A DNA stretch of 64,000 nt from the NCBI GenBank assembly GCA_949294665.1, contig CASFID010000048.1, positions 62,001-126,000 of the forward strand, in the 5' to 3' direction. Source of the stretch: an uncultured Eubacteriales bacterium (GTDB lineage Bacteria; Bacillota; Clostridia; Lachnospirales; Lachnospiraceae). The position numbers and the translations under genes were made by a program. This document shows positions 8,586 to 17,608 of this stretch, one piece after another. Each line of letters begins with the position of its first letter. The first letter of the stretch is position 1. A model generated the notes under the pieces. It made no database searches. It was given only the letters and a program-made list of their open reading frames with translations, and was not told where the DNA came from.

Positions 8586-9392
8586 TTGGAAGCATATACA
8601 GGTTTTGCAGCAGTGTATGATATATTTATGGATAATGTTCCTTATGAGGAATGGGGAGTATATATACACGATATGCTATGTAAATATGGCGTGAAAGACG
8701 GGCTTGTCCTGGATCTTGGATGCGGCACCGGGACAATGACGGAAATACTGGCCGGATACGGATATGATATGATAGGAGCAGACAATTCCGAGGCCATGCT
8801 CGAGATCGCTGTGGAAAAACGTATTGAATCCGGGCATGATATCCTGTATCTGCTACAGGATATGCGGGAATTCGAGTTGTATGGTACCGTGCGTGCGGTG
8901 GTGAGCGTATGCGATTCTGTTAATTACGTAACGGAACCGAAAGAACTGGAAGAAGTGTTCCGGCTTGTGAATAATTACCTTGATCCGGGCGGTATTTTTC
9001 TGTTTGATTTCAACACAGACTATAAATACCGGGAGACCATTGGGAACTGTACTATAGCCGAGGACAGAGGAGAGTGCAGTTTTATCTGGGATAATTATTA
9101 TTATGAAAAAGAGCGGCTCAATGAATACAGTCTGACGCTCTTTATCCAGGAGAAAAACCCTGATGAAACGCATCCAGATCATATGACGCAGCTTTATCGG
9201 AAATACAAAGAAATTCATTATCAGAGAGGATATACTCTGAAAGAAATCCGGGGACTTCTCGAGAATGCAGGTCTTGTATTTGAGGCTGCTTATGATATGG
9301 ATACAAAAGAGAAACCGTCGGACATGGCCGGGCGGATCTGCGTGATCGCCCGGGAATCGGGGAAACAGCCGGCAAAATTTGCCAGAGGATAA
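8586..9392 (+). CDS. Class I SAM-dependent methyltransferase
   Basis: 268 residues. The SAM-binding motif I is VLDLGCGTGTMTEIL (about residues 42-56), followed by the acidic strand end IGADNSEAML and CDSVNYVTEP. The N-terminus (YTGFAAVYDIFMDNVPYEEW) is characteristic of a Firmicutes methyltransferase family of unknown substrate. I start at TTG 8586, 7 bases after AGGAGGG; the upstream TTG at 8568 would place the ribosome site inside the gene. It precedes hslO by 16 bases and is probably cotranscribed with it. Confidence 0.88.
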   Translation: MEAYTGFAAVYDIFMDNVPYEEWGVYIHDMLCKYGVKDGLVLDLGCGTGTMTEILAGYGYDMIGADNSEAMLEIAVEKRIESGHDILYLLQDMREFELYGTVRAVVSVCDSVNYVTEPKELEEVFRLVNNYLDPGGIFLFDFNTDYKYRETIGNCTIAEDRGECSFIWDNYYYEKERLNEYSLTLFIQEKNPDETHPDHMTQLYRKYKEIHYQRGYTLKEIRGLLENAGLVFEAAYDMDTKEKPSDMAGRICVIARESGKQPAKFARG

Positions 9393-9408
9393 TAAGGAGA
9401 TAACGAAA

Positions 9409-10290
9409 ATGAAAGACTATATTATTAGAGCTTCCGCGGCGCATACACAGATACGCGCATTCGCTGCGGTGACAACAGAACTGGTGGAGGAAGCAAGGGA
9501 GCGTCACGGGACAAGCCCGGTGGCGACTGCGGCTCTGGGGAGACTGCTGACCGGCGGAGTTCTTATGGGAAGCATGATGAAGAATCCGACGGATATACTG
9601 ACGATCCAGATCAAATGTTCCGGGCCGATCCAGGGCCTGACTGTGACAGCGGACAGTCAGGGACATGTAAAAGGATATGTATTTGATCCCGGCGTGATGC
9701 TTCCGCCCAAAAACGGGAAGCTGGATGTGGGAGGAGCGCTCGGACAGGGCGTCATGACTGTGATCAAGGATATGGGGCTGAAGGAACCGTATTCCGGCCA
9801 GACGATTCTGCAGACAGGAGAGATCGCAGAAGATCTGACCTATTATTTTGCTACATCGGAGCAGGTTCCGTCCTCTGTAGGTCTGGGCGTACTTATGGAA
9901 GGAGATAACACGGTGCGGTGCGCAGGAGGATTTATCGTGCAGGTGATGCCGTTTGTGGAGGACGAGGTCCTGAACAGGCTGGAGGACAATATCCGGAATA
10001 TCCAGCCAGTGACGTCCATGCTTGATAACGGCCACACGCCTGAAGATATGCTCTCCCAGGTGTTGGACGGGCTGGATCTCGAGATCACGGATAAGATGCC
10101 TGCCTCGTTTTCGTGCAACTGCTCTAAAGAGCGGATAGAGAAAGCAATCATCAGTATCGGAAAGAAAGAAATACAGTCGATGATCGACGACGGTAAGGAT
10201 ATCGAAGTGAAGTGCCACTTCTGTAATACAGCATACAGTTATACGGTAGATGAGCTGAAAGAGCTGCTGAAAAAGGCAAAGGCCAGATAA
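9409..10290 (+). CDS. hslO: Hsp33 redox-regulated chaperonin
   Basis: 293 residues. Cytosolic holdase chaperone activated by oxidation. The N-terminus (YIIRASAAHTQIRAFAAVTTE) is typical. The four zinc-binding cysteines of the redox switch are present near the C-terminus as C-N-C (about 236-238) and C-H-F-C (about 268-271). The start is ATG 9409 after AAGGAG. It lies between a methyltransferase and nadE, separated from nadE by a 57-base palindromic repeat element. Confidence 0.97.
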   Translation: MKDYIIRASAAHTQIRAFAAVTTELVEEARERHGTSPVATAALGRLLTGGVLMGSMMKNPTDILTIQIKCSGPIQGLTVTADSQGHVKGYVFDPGVMLPPKNGKLDVGGALGQGVMTVIKDMGLKEPYSGQTILQTGEIAEDLTYYFATSEQVPSSVGLGVLMEGDNTVRCAGGFIVQVMPFVEDEVLNRLEDNIRNIQPVTSMLDNGHTPEDMLSQVLDGLDLEITDKMPASFSCNCSKERIEKAIISIGKKEIQSMIDDGKDIEVKCHFCNTAYSYTVDELKELLKKAKAR

Positions 10291-10292
10291 GA

Positions 10293-10349
10293 AAATGTGA
10301 AGAAAGTGTGAACGGGGACGTAGTAAAAGTCGATTTCACTACGTCCCCG
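10293..10349 (+). repeat. 57-base dispersed palindromic element, copy 1
   Basis: It contains two TGTGAA-like boxes, then a 12-base perfect stem (10313-10324 with 10338-10349, CGGGGACGTAGT). It aligns without gaps to 31618-31674, with 50 of 57 identical bases. It sits in the gap between hslO and nadE. Confidence 0.8.
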
Positions 10350-10370
10350 ATGAGAAAGGCGGATGAAGAC

Positions 10371-12284
10371 ATGAGACATGGATTTGTAAAAGTTGCCGCT
10401 GCTACGCCGGATATCCGGGTGGCGGATGTAGCGTTCAACACGGAGAAGATATGTGAGGCGATCAGCGAAGCAGGCGGACAGAAAGCAAAGATCATCGTAT
10501 TTCCGGAACTGTGTATAACCGGTTACACATGCGGGGATCTGTTTACCCAGGACGTGCTTTTAAAGGCGGCCAAAGACGCGCTTGTCAAGATCGCAGAATA
10601 CACAAAAGACAAGGATATCCTCGCCTTTGTGGGCGCGCCGCTGTCAGTCGGGGGGAAGTTGTACAATGTGGCTGCGGCCTTGAACCAGGGAAAGGTGATC
10701 GGGCTTACGACAAAGACATTTCTTCCGAATTATGCGGAGTTTTACGAGATGCGGCAGTTCACGCCCGGACCGGACACGGCGGGATATATTTATTTCAACG
10801 GCCAGAGAGTGCCTTTCGGACCGCAGCTTCTGTTTAAGGAGGCTCAGATGGAAGACCTGGTCGTGTCCGCAGAAATCTGCGAGGATGTATGGTCTCCTGT
10901 TCCGCCGAGTATCGGGGCAGCTTTAGAGGGAGCGACAGTGATCGTAAACTGTTCCGCCAGCGACGAGACGATCGGTAAAGACCGGTACCGGAGAGAGTTG
11001 ATCGCCGGACAGTCTGCACGTCTGATCGCCGGATATATATATGCAAATGCCGGAGAGGGTGAATCAACCACGGATGTGGTGTTCGGAGGACACAATATCA
11101 TTGCGGAGAACGGAGCGATCTTAAAGCAGGCGGACCGGTATCACAATGAGATCATCTACTCGGAACTGGATATCCAGAGGATCATCAGTGAGAGGCGGAA
11201 AAACACGACATTTAAAGCTGTGACCGGACAAATGCTCATCCAGATCCCGTTTTATATTAATAAGGAAGAGGAGACGGAGCTTACCAGGGTATTCCCGAAA
11301 AAGCCGTTTGTACCTGCGGATGAGAAGGCCAGGGCAGAAAGGTGCGAAGAGATACTGACGATCCAGGCAATGGGACTTAAGAAGCGGCTGGCGCACACCT
11401 GCTCCAAGACAGCCGTTGTCGGTATCTCGGGCGGGCTGGATTCTACGCTTGCGCTTCTTGTGACAGCGAGAGCTTTTGATATGCTCGGGCGCGATAAGAA
11501 AGAGATTCTTGCGGTGACGATGCCATGCTTTGGAACAACGGACCGGACATACAGCAATGCTTGCGAGATGGCGGAAAAGACGGGTGCGACGCTGAAAGAA
11601 GTTCCGATTGCAGAAGCAGTGAGTATTCATTTCCGCGATATCGGTCAGAACCCGGAGGACCATGACGTGACTTATGAGAATTCACAGGCAAGGGAGCGCA
11701 CTCAGGTGCTTATGGATATCGCCAACCGGACGGGAGGCATGGTCATCGGCACCGGGGATATGTCGGAGCTGGCGCTCGGCTGGGCAACGTACAATGGCGA
11801 TCATATGTCCATGTACGGCGTCAATGCATCCGTGCCGAAAACGCTTGTCCGTCATCTTGTCAAATATGTGGCGGATGATACATCTGACATGGAGCTGCGG
11901 CGAGTTCTTTACGATGTTCTTGATACTCCTGTGAGTCCGGAACTTCTTCCGCCAAAAGACGGAGACATCGCGCAGAAGACGGAGGATCTTGTAGGGCCGT
12001 ACGAGCTTCATGATTTCTTCCTTTACTATATGCTGCGTTTCGGATACGAACCGGCGAAGATCTTCCGGCTGGCAGAGCTTACGTTTGATGGTGATTATGA
12101 CAGGGAGACGATCCTGAAGTGGCTAAGGACGTTCTGCCGGAGGTTCTTCTCTCAGCAGTTTAAACGTTCCTGCCTGCCGGACGGGCCGAAGATCGGTACG
12201 GTAGCGCTCTCCCCCAGAGGCGACTGGAGAATGCCAAGCGATGCGTGTGCGGCAGTGTGGATGAAGGAACTCGATGAGTTATAA
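10371..12284 (+). CDS. nadE: Glutamine-dependent NAD+ synthetase
   Basis: 637 residues. Converts nicotinate adenine dinucleotide to NAD+ with glutamine as the nitrogen source. The N-terminal nitrilase-type glutaminase domain (about 1-290) carries the catalytic triad: Glu in FPELCITGY, Lys in KTFLPNYAEFYE and Cys in AEICEDVW. The C-terminal synthetase domain begins around residue 330 and has the ATP-binding loop GISGGLDST. Length and domain order fit the family. The start ATG 10371 (MRHGFVKVAAATPD) follows the palindromic repeat element and a weak AAAGGCGGATG ribosome site. Confidence 0.97.
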   Translation: MRHGFVKVAAATPDIRVADVAFNTEKICEAISEAGGQKAKIIVFPELCITGYTCGDLFTQDVLLKAAKDALVKIAEYTKDKDILAFVGAPLSVGGKLYNVAAALNQGKVIGLTTKTFLPNYAEFYEMRQFTPGPDTAGYIYFNGQRVPFGPQLLFKEAQMEDLVVSAEICEDVWSPVPPSIGAALEGATVIVNCSASDETIGKDRYRRELIAGQSARLIAGYIYANAGEGESTTDVVFGGHNIIAENGAILKQADRYHNEIIYSELDIQRIISERRKNTTFKAVTGQMLIQIPFYINKEEETELTRVFPKKPFVPADEKARAERCEEILTIQAMGLKKRLAHTCSKTAVVGISGGLDSTLALLVTARAFDMLGRDKKEILAVTMPCFGTTDRTYSNACEMAEKTGATLKEVPIAEAVSIHFRDIGQNPEDHDVTYENSQARERTQVLMDIANRTGGMVIGTGDMSELALGWATYNGDHMSMYGVNASVPKTLVRHLVKYVADDTSDMELRRVLYDVLDTPVSPELLPPKDGDIAQKTEDLVGPYELHDFFLYYMLRFGYEPAKIFRLAELTFDGDYDRETILKWLRTFCRRFFSQQFKRSCLPDGPKIGTVALSPRGDWRMPSDACAAVWMKELDEL

Positions 12285-12319
12285 ATTGTACTGTAAGTAA
12301 AACCAGGAGGCACCAGACT

Positions 12320-13423
12320 ATGAAATTGATCAGGACAGAAGATGCAGTCGGCAGTGTGCTCTGCCACGACATTACACAGATCATTCCGGGTGTGGTGAAA
12401 GATGCTGTGTTCCGGAAAGGCCATGTAGTTACAGAAGAAGATATTCCGGTTCTGCTCTCCGTCGGAAAGGAGCACCTGTACGTGTGGGAGCAGCAGGAAG
12501 GGATGCTTCACGAAAATGATGCGGCGGAAATACTGCGTCAGGTATGCCAGGGCGTATATATGAAAGCATCCGAGGCAAAGGAAGGCAAGATTGAGCTGAC
12601 TGCAGAGGAGAACGGTCTCTTAAAGATTGACAGAGAAAAATTAAATGCGGTAAACGCCATGGGACAGATAGTTCTGGCTTCCAGGCACGGGGATTTCCCG
12701 GTAAAAAAAGGCGATAAGATCGTGGGAATGCGTGTGATTCCTCTTGTGATCGAAGAGGAGAAGATGAACCGGGTGAAAGAAATCTGCGGAGATGAACCTG
12801 TTTTTCGGATCCTTCCGTTCCGTAAGATGAAAGCAGGGATCATCGCCACGGGAAGCGAGGTATACCGGGGACGGATTGAGGACAAGTTTACCCCAGTAGT
12901 AAAAGAGAAACTGGAAGAGTGCGGTGTGGAAGTCATAGGGCATGTGCTGTGCGATGATAATGCAGATATGACGACAGGAGCGATCAATGACTGGATCGAC
13001 AAAGGTGCGGATATGGTCGTCTGTACCGGCGGCATGAGCGTGGATCCCGATGACAGGACGCCTCTTGCCATCCGGAATGCATCGGATGAAGTCGTTACCT
13101 ATGGAGCCCCTGTCCTGCCCGGCGCTATGTTTATGCTGGCTTATAAAAAGCAGGCGAATAATGGAACAGATGCACGGAATACAGGAGCACAGGAACCAGG
13201 AGCGCAGAGTCCGGATGAGGTATGCGGATGCAGAGGGGATATCCCGGTCATGGGACTGCCCGGCTGCGTCATGTATTCAAAGCGCACGATCTTTGATCTT
13301 GTGCTGCCGCGTATCGTTGCAGGAGAGCATCTAAGCGCGGAAGATTTCAGCGTGCTGGGCGAGGGAGGAATGTGTCTGAACTGTGAGGTGTGCACATATC
13401 CAAACTGCGGATTCGGGAAGTAA
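12320..13423 (+). CDS. Molybdopterin-binding protein (MoeA/MogA-like domain)
   Basis: 367 residues. The central part has the molybdopterin-binding fold: KAGIIATGSEVYRGRI, VCTGGMSVDPDD and PVMGLPGCVMY. This fits a role in molybdenum cofactor insertion or sensing. Two oddities stand out. A hydrophilic stretch between MLAYKKQ and GDIPVMGLPG (about residues 275-305, rich in Asn, Gly, Gln and Glu) looks like an insertion. The C-terminus ends in a cysteine cluster (CLNCEVCTYPNCGFGK), which may bind metal. It follows nadE by 35 bases with a good AGGAGG site. Confidence 0.87.
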   Translation: MKLIRTEDAVGSVLCHDITQIIPGVVKDAVFRKGHVVTEEDIPVLLSVGKEHLYVWEQQEGMLHENDAAEILRQVCQGVYMKASEAKEGKIELTAEENGLLKIDREKLNAVNAMGQIVLASRHGDFPVKKGDKIVGMRVIPLVIEEEKMNRVKEICGDEPVFRILPFRKMKAGIIATGSEVYRGRIEDKFTPVVKEKLEECGVEVIGHVLCDDNADMTTGAINDWIDKGADMVVCTGGMSVDPDDRTPLAIRNASDEVVTYGAPVLPGAMFMLAYKKQANNGTDARNTGAQEPGAQSPDEVCGCRGDIPVMGLPGCVMYSKRTIFDLVLPRIVAGEHLSAEDFSVLGEGGMCLNCEVCTYPNCGFGK

Positions 13424-13522
13424 ATCAGATCTGTGTGACCAGATTTTCAGGCAAAATAAGGAATAGAGGAGTGAACATGCCCCTGCTGTCGATGTATTGT
13501 ACTATATCCGATATATTGCATA

Positions 13523-13551
13523 TTGAATTTAATATATCATTATGTTATACT
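13523..13551 (+). promoter_or_regulatory. Promoter of the ridA-dpaL operon
   Basis: TTGAAT (13523-13528) and TATACT (13546-13551) with a 17-base spacer lie in an AT-rich gap about 90 bases before ridA. Confidence 0.7.
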
Positions 13552-13641
13552 GTAAAAAATAAATAAAAAATGCTTTATTTAATGTGCATAGAATGCAAAC
13601 TGTATATGCGATTAAATATAGCGGGAAGGAAGGTGTGCAAC

Positions 13642-14013
13642 ATGAAAAAAATCGAAACGTCAAACGCGCCGGCGGCGATTGGCCCGTATTCTCAGGGGAT
13701 ACGGTCTGGGAATCTGGTATTTACTTCTGGTCAACTGCCGGTTGATCCTGAATCCGGGATGACTGCGGAGGGAATCGAGGCACAGGCTGAGCAGAGCTGC
13801 AAGAATGTCAGAGCTGTTCTGGAAAGGGAAGGCTTATCATTGGATAAAGTTGTGAAAACAACATGTTATCTTGCAGACATGAATGATTTCGCACTGTTTA
13901 ATCAGGTATATTCCAGATATTTCACTTCATATCCGGCCAGAAGCTGTATAGCGGTAAAAGAACTGCCTATGAAAGCACTGTGTGAGATTGAAGCGATTGC
14001 AGAGGGCGAATGA
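13642..14013 (+). CDS. ridA: RidA family reactive intermediate deaminase
   Basis: 123 residues. Hydrolyses enamine and imine intermediates such as 2-aminoacrylate. Family motifs seen: IGPYSQGI near residue 14, FTSGQLPVDP, and the C-terminal ARSCIAVKELPMKALCEIEAIA with the substrate-binding Arg. Start ATG 13642 with GGAAGG upstream. It is the first gene of the operon, and its stop is 1 base before the start of diaminopropionate ammonia-lyase. That pairing makes chemical sense because the lyase produces 2-aminoacrylate-type intermediates. Confidence 0.95.
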   Translation: MKKIETSNAPAAIGPYSQGIRSGNLVFTSGQLPVDPESGMTAEGIEAQAEQSCKNVRAVLEREGLSLDKVVKTTCYLADMNDFALFNQVYSRYFTSYPARSCIAVKELPMKALCEIEAIAEGE

Positions 14014-14014
14014 T

Positions 14015-15232
14015 ATGAAAGAATATCAGGCGAGTTATATCAGAGCAGTAAAAAATGAGTCCGTATCTCATAAAAAGGGCCCCGATTTTCTTAATCCGGA
14101 AGCGGTTGCTCCCGCATATCATCTGCATCAGAGCTTTGAAGAATACAGTCCGACTCCTCTTGTGTGTCTGAAAGGGCTGACACAAAAACTCGGCGTGAAG
14201 GCGGTTTTTGTGAAAGATGAGTCGAAACGATTTGGATTAAATGCTTTTAAGGGACTGGGAGGATTATATGCTCTGACACGGATTATATGCCGTGAACTGG
14301 GGCTTGATGAAACGCAGGTCACTTTCCGGGAACTGAAAGATCCAAGATGGAAAGAAAGAATTGAAAGCATGGAATTTGTAACAGCCACAGACGGAAATCA
14401 TGGTAAAGGAGTGGCATGGACAGCCTCTATGCTCGGATGCAGAGCACATGTATACATGCCGGCCGGCTCTTCGGAGATCCGGGCTGAAGCGATACGCGGG
14501 ATTGGAAATACCGAAGTAAAGATTATGGAAACGGGATATGACGATACGGTCCGCTACGCTGCAGAAATGGCAGACAAAAACGGATGGCATCTGGTACAGG
14601 ATACGAGCTGGAAGGGATACGAGGAGATCCCGTCATGGATCATACAGGGATATACAACAATGGGAGAGGAGGCTGTGCAGCAGCTGGAAGAAGCCGGATA
14701 CAAACGGCCGACACATGTTTTTTTGCAGGCCGGAGTCGGAGCAATGGCGGGAAGTATCGTAGGATATCTGGCAAACCGGTATGAGGAGAACAGACCGGTA
14801 TTTGCTGTTGTAGAACCGGAGAATATGGCATGTATTTATCAGTCAGCCAGAATGAATGATGGAAAACCACACCCGGCTGTCGATACAGGGCCGACAATGA
14901 TGGCCGGCCTGAACTGTGGCGAGCCATGTACCGTCACATGGCCTGTCCTCCGCGATTATGTAGAGTGGTACTATACCTGTCCTGATTATATTTCGGCTTA
15001 TGGAATGAGAATACTGCGTGTTCCGGAGAAAGGTGACAACACTGTAATATCCGGGGAGAGCGGTGCAGTTACTACAGGTCTCCTCTGTGCCCTGTGCGGG
15101 GATAAGGAGCTTGGCTTGTTAAAGGAGATGGCAGGGGTGGACAAAGATGCGGTCATTCTGCTGTTTAGTACGGAAGGAGATACAGATCCTGATAATTACA
15201 GGAGGATTATATATGAGGGAAAAAATTCATAA
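14015..15232 (+). CDS. dpaL: Diaminopropionate ammonia-lyase
   Basis: 405 residues. A PLP enzyme of fold type II that converts 2,3-diaminopropionate to pyruvate and two ammonia. The PLP lysine is Lys79 in AFKGLGG; TDGNHGKGVAW and QAGVGAMAGSIVGY (phosphate binding) are also present. Length and motifs match YgeX/DpaL. The start is 1 base after the ridA stop. The gene end overlaps the next one by 20 bases. Confidence 0.94.
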   Translation: MKEYQASYIRAVKNESVSHKKGPDFLNPEAVAPAYHLHQSFEEYSPTPLVCLKGLTQKLGVKAVFVKDESKRFGLNAFKGLGGLYALTRIICRELGLDETQVTFRELKDPRWKERIESMEFVTATDGNHGKGVAWTASMLGCRAHVYMPAGSSEIRAEAIRGIGNTEVKIMETGYDDTVRYAAEMADKNGWHLVQDTSWKGYEEIPSWIIQGYTTMGEEAVQQLEEAGYKRPTHVFLQAGVGAMAGSIVGYLANRYEENRPVFAVVEPENMACIYQSARMNDGKPHPAVDTGPTMMAGLNCGEPCTVTWPVLRDYVEWYYTCPDYISAYGMRILRVPEKGDNTVISGESGAVTTGLLCALCGDKELGLLKEMAGVDKDAVILLFSTEGDTDPDNYRRIIYEGKNS

Positions 15233-16403
15233 AGCTGTTATGGAACGGCAGGCAGAAATTCTTGAATTTGCTGCCGACATGGTGCGCTGTCCGAGTATGA
15301 CCGGAGAGGAGGGAGAAATGGCAAAATTGGTCGCCGGAAAAATGAAGCAGCTCGGTTACGATGAGGTAAAAACGGACCGGATGGGAAATGTGATAGGTAG
15401 AGCAGGAAACGGTCCCGACAGAATCATGTTTGATTCCCATATGGATACGGTCGGAGTCATCGATGAAGAGGACTGGTCCGTAGATCCGTTTGGAGGAGAA
15501 ATGAGAGAGGGACGACTGTTTGGACGTGGTTCTGTGGACATGAAGGGAGCGCTTGCCGCATCTATATATGCTGCAGCGATCGCCAGAGAGCTTGGTCTGT
15601 TGTCGGAGAAAAGTATTTTTATAACAGCGTCAGTAATGGAGGAGGACTATGACGGTCAGGCAGTCCGATATCTTTTGGAAGAGGAGCATCTGAATCCGGA
15701 GGCAGTGGTTATCTGCGAGGCTACAGAACTGTCAATCGGATATGGTCACAGAGGACGTGCACTTCTTCAGATTACCGCCCGCGGGCAATCCGTTCACGGA
15801 AGCTGTCCGGAACTAGGCGTGAATCCTGTATACAGCCTGTCGCGTATTATCGACCGGGTAGAACAACTGGCTGAAAAATTGCCGGGAGGTCCGGAAGGCG
15901 GTTCTGTGGCTGTTACAGGTTTAAGCTGTGTGACGGCATCTGCCAATTCAGTTCCGGAATCAGCAACGATTACACTTGACCGGCGGCTGAGCCTGGAAGA
16001 GGATGAATCCTATATCAGCAGAGAGATGGAGGAACTGATCAGAGAGGAAGACGCGTTCTGGGAGATCACAGACATCCCGGGAACAAGCTGGCGTGGGGAA
16101 CCGATACTGCTGCATTCGTTTCTTCCGGCATGGGAAATAGCGGCTGACAGTGTACTGGTGCAGTGTGCGAAAACTGCCTGTGAAGCGGTGACGGGGAAAA
16201 GAGCTTCGCTGGAGAAAATGGGATTCTCTACCAATGCGGTTACCACCGCAGGAATCTATAAAATACCGACGGTTGTAATTGGGCCGGGAAGCTCGAAAAC
16301 AGCTCATATGCGAGATGAATTCTGCCCGCTGGACGAGATTTTGCAGGCGTGCGAGATTTATGCAAATCTCTGCGCCTTATATAAGGAAAAGAAACGCGGT
16401 TAA
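15213..16403 (+). CDS. YgeY-type M20 family metallohydrolase
   Basis: 396 residues. M20 zinc-ligand motifs are visible: DSHMDTVG, GRGSVDMKG, a Glu pair in VMEED, CEATE, and a C-terminal His in KTAHMRDEF. It matches YgeY, usually found beside the ygeX/dpaL lyase and often annotated as a selenium-metabolism-linked hydrolase. It probably releases an amino acid from an N-substituted or carbamoyl precursor. The start ATG 15213 lies inside the end of dpaL, with AGGAGG 7 bases upstream, so translation is coupled. Confidence 0.88.
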   Translation: MREKIHKAVMERQAEILEFAADMVRCPSMTGEEGEMAKLVAGKMKQLGYDEVKTDRMGNVIGRAGNGPDRIMFDSHMDTVGVIDEEDWSVDPFGGEMREGRLFGRGSVDMKGALAASIYAAAIARELGLLSEKSIFITASVMEEDYDGQAVRYLLEEEHLNPEAVVICEATELSIGYGHRGRALLQITARGQSVHGSCPELGVNPVYSLSRIIDRVEQLAEKLPGGPEGGSVAVTGLSCVTASANSVPESATITLDRRLSLEEDESYISREMEELIREEDAFWEITDIPGTSWRGEPILLHSFLPAWEIAADSVLVQCAKTACEAVTGKRASLEKMGFSTNAVTTAGIYKIPTVVIGPGSSKTAHMRDEFCPLDEILQACEIYANLCALYKEKKRG

Positions 16404-16427
16404 TGAAATTATTTAGGAGGAATTACA

Positions 16428-17591
16428 ATGAGAGAAATAATTAAGTTCACGAAAGAAGAATTTGCATCACGTATTGAAAATTGCCGCGCTAACATGGAAG
16501 AAGCGGGAATGTCTGGTATGATGGTATCGGCGGAAGCGAATATCAATTACTATTCGGGGTATCGTACTCATGCTCCGTGGACGACATTTACCCGTCCCAT
16601 GTTCCTGTTCATTCCAATGACAGGAAAGCCTGTTCTGTATACACAGACCTTTGTAACGCCGGAGGCGGCGATTAAATCTTTCGGATGTGACAGCCGCAAT
16701 TTCGACAGTCTGCTGGGACCTACAGCACAGGAACTTTACCAGATCATGGAGGAACTCCATATGGCTCCGGGTAAAATAGGACTGGAACTGGGACATGAAC
16801 AGAGAATCAATTATCAGCCGGATACATTCCTGAAACTACGGGAGCTGATCGGACCTGAAAATTTGGCGGATGCTTCTCCTCTGATCTGGAAACAGCGGAT
16901 CATTAAGTCACCTGCTGAAGTTGCATGCCACAGGATTGCATGTGAAGCTACCGGATATGCGCATGATAAGACATTTGAAGCAATAGAGGCAGGGATGACG
17001 GAACGCGAGATTTCTATGCTGGCACAGCAGTTTATGCTCGAAGGAGGGGCGGAGTATCCCGGTTTTGTAATTATCACAAGCGGTCCGGGAAATTACGAGC
17101 GCATCAGCGCGATCAGCTCGGAGCGCAGAATTGAAAAAGGCGATATGCTCTGGCTTGATCTGGGTGCGGTATACAACGGCTACTGGTCTGATTTCTGCCG
17201 GGCAGGTATCGTGGGACCGATCAGCGATGAAAGAAACCGTATGCAGGACGAGATTTATGATGTGACGGACGAAGCAGCGTCCATTATGGCACCGGGAGTA
17301 CCGATTGCCGACGTGGCGCGCGCCTGCGGCAAGGCTTTGGAGAAACGCGGATACGAGGCAACTTATGACTGCGGACGTATGGGACATGGAATGGGGCTTA
17401 TGAGCACAGAGCCTGTATCTGTTACGATTCACGAAGAGGGCGTGCTGAAAGAGGGGATGATCATCAATCTTGAGCCGGGAATCATTGTTGAAAGCGGAGT
17501 GTTCTGTATAGAAGAAAACTATGTGATTACGGCGGACGGATATGAGAGACTGTCCACAGGAAGCAGAAAACTGCATCAGATCAGAGAATGA
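16428..17591 (+). CDS. M24 family metallopeptidase (Xaa-Pro peptidase or creatinase-like)
   Basis: 387 residues. A creatinase-type N-terminal domain (about 1-150) precedes a pita-bread catalytic domain. Metal ligands can be read in LDLGAVYNGYWSDF (two Asp), GHGMGL (His), NLEPGI (Glu) and IEENYVI (Glu). Such enzymes cleave dipeptides with proline or related C-N bonds. It sits in the dpaL operon after YgeY, 24 bases downstream with an AGGAGG site, so a peptide or amidine-like precursor is a likely substrate. Confidence 0.9.
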   Translation: MREIIKFTKEEFASRIENCRANMEEAGMSGMMVSAEANINYYSGYRTHAPWTTFTRPMFLFIPMTGKPVLYTQTFVTPEAAIKSFGCDSRNFDSLLGPTAQELYQIMEELHMAPGKIGLELGHEQRINYQPDTFLKLRELIGPENLADASPLIWKQRIIKSPAEVACHRIACEATGYAHDKTFEAIEAGMTEREISMLAQQFMLEGGAEYPGFVIITSGPGNYERISAISSERRIEKGDMLWLDLGAVYNGYWSDFCRAGIVGPISDERNRMQDEIYDVTDEAASIMAPGVPIADVARACGKALEKRGYEATYDCGRMGHGMGLMSTEPVSVTIHEEGVLKEGMIINLEPGIIVESGVFCIEENYVITADGYERLSTGSRKLHQIRE

Positions 17592-17608
17592 TCCCGGAGG
17601 TAGGGTTT

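Noticed and set aside
9142-10218. Long minus-strand open frame (358 codons) opposite hslO
   Set aside because: It runs antisense to a clearly identified hslO and methyltransferase end, with no family resemblance or ribosome site.
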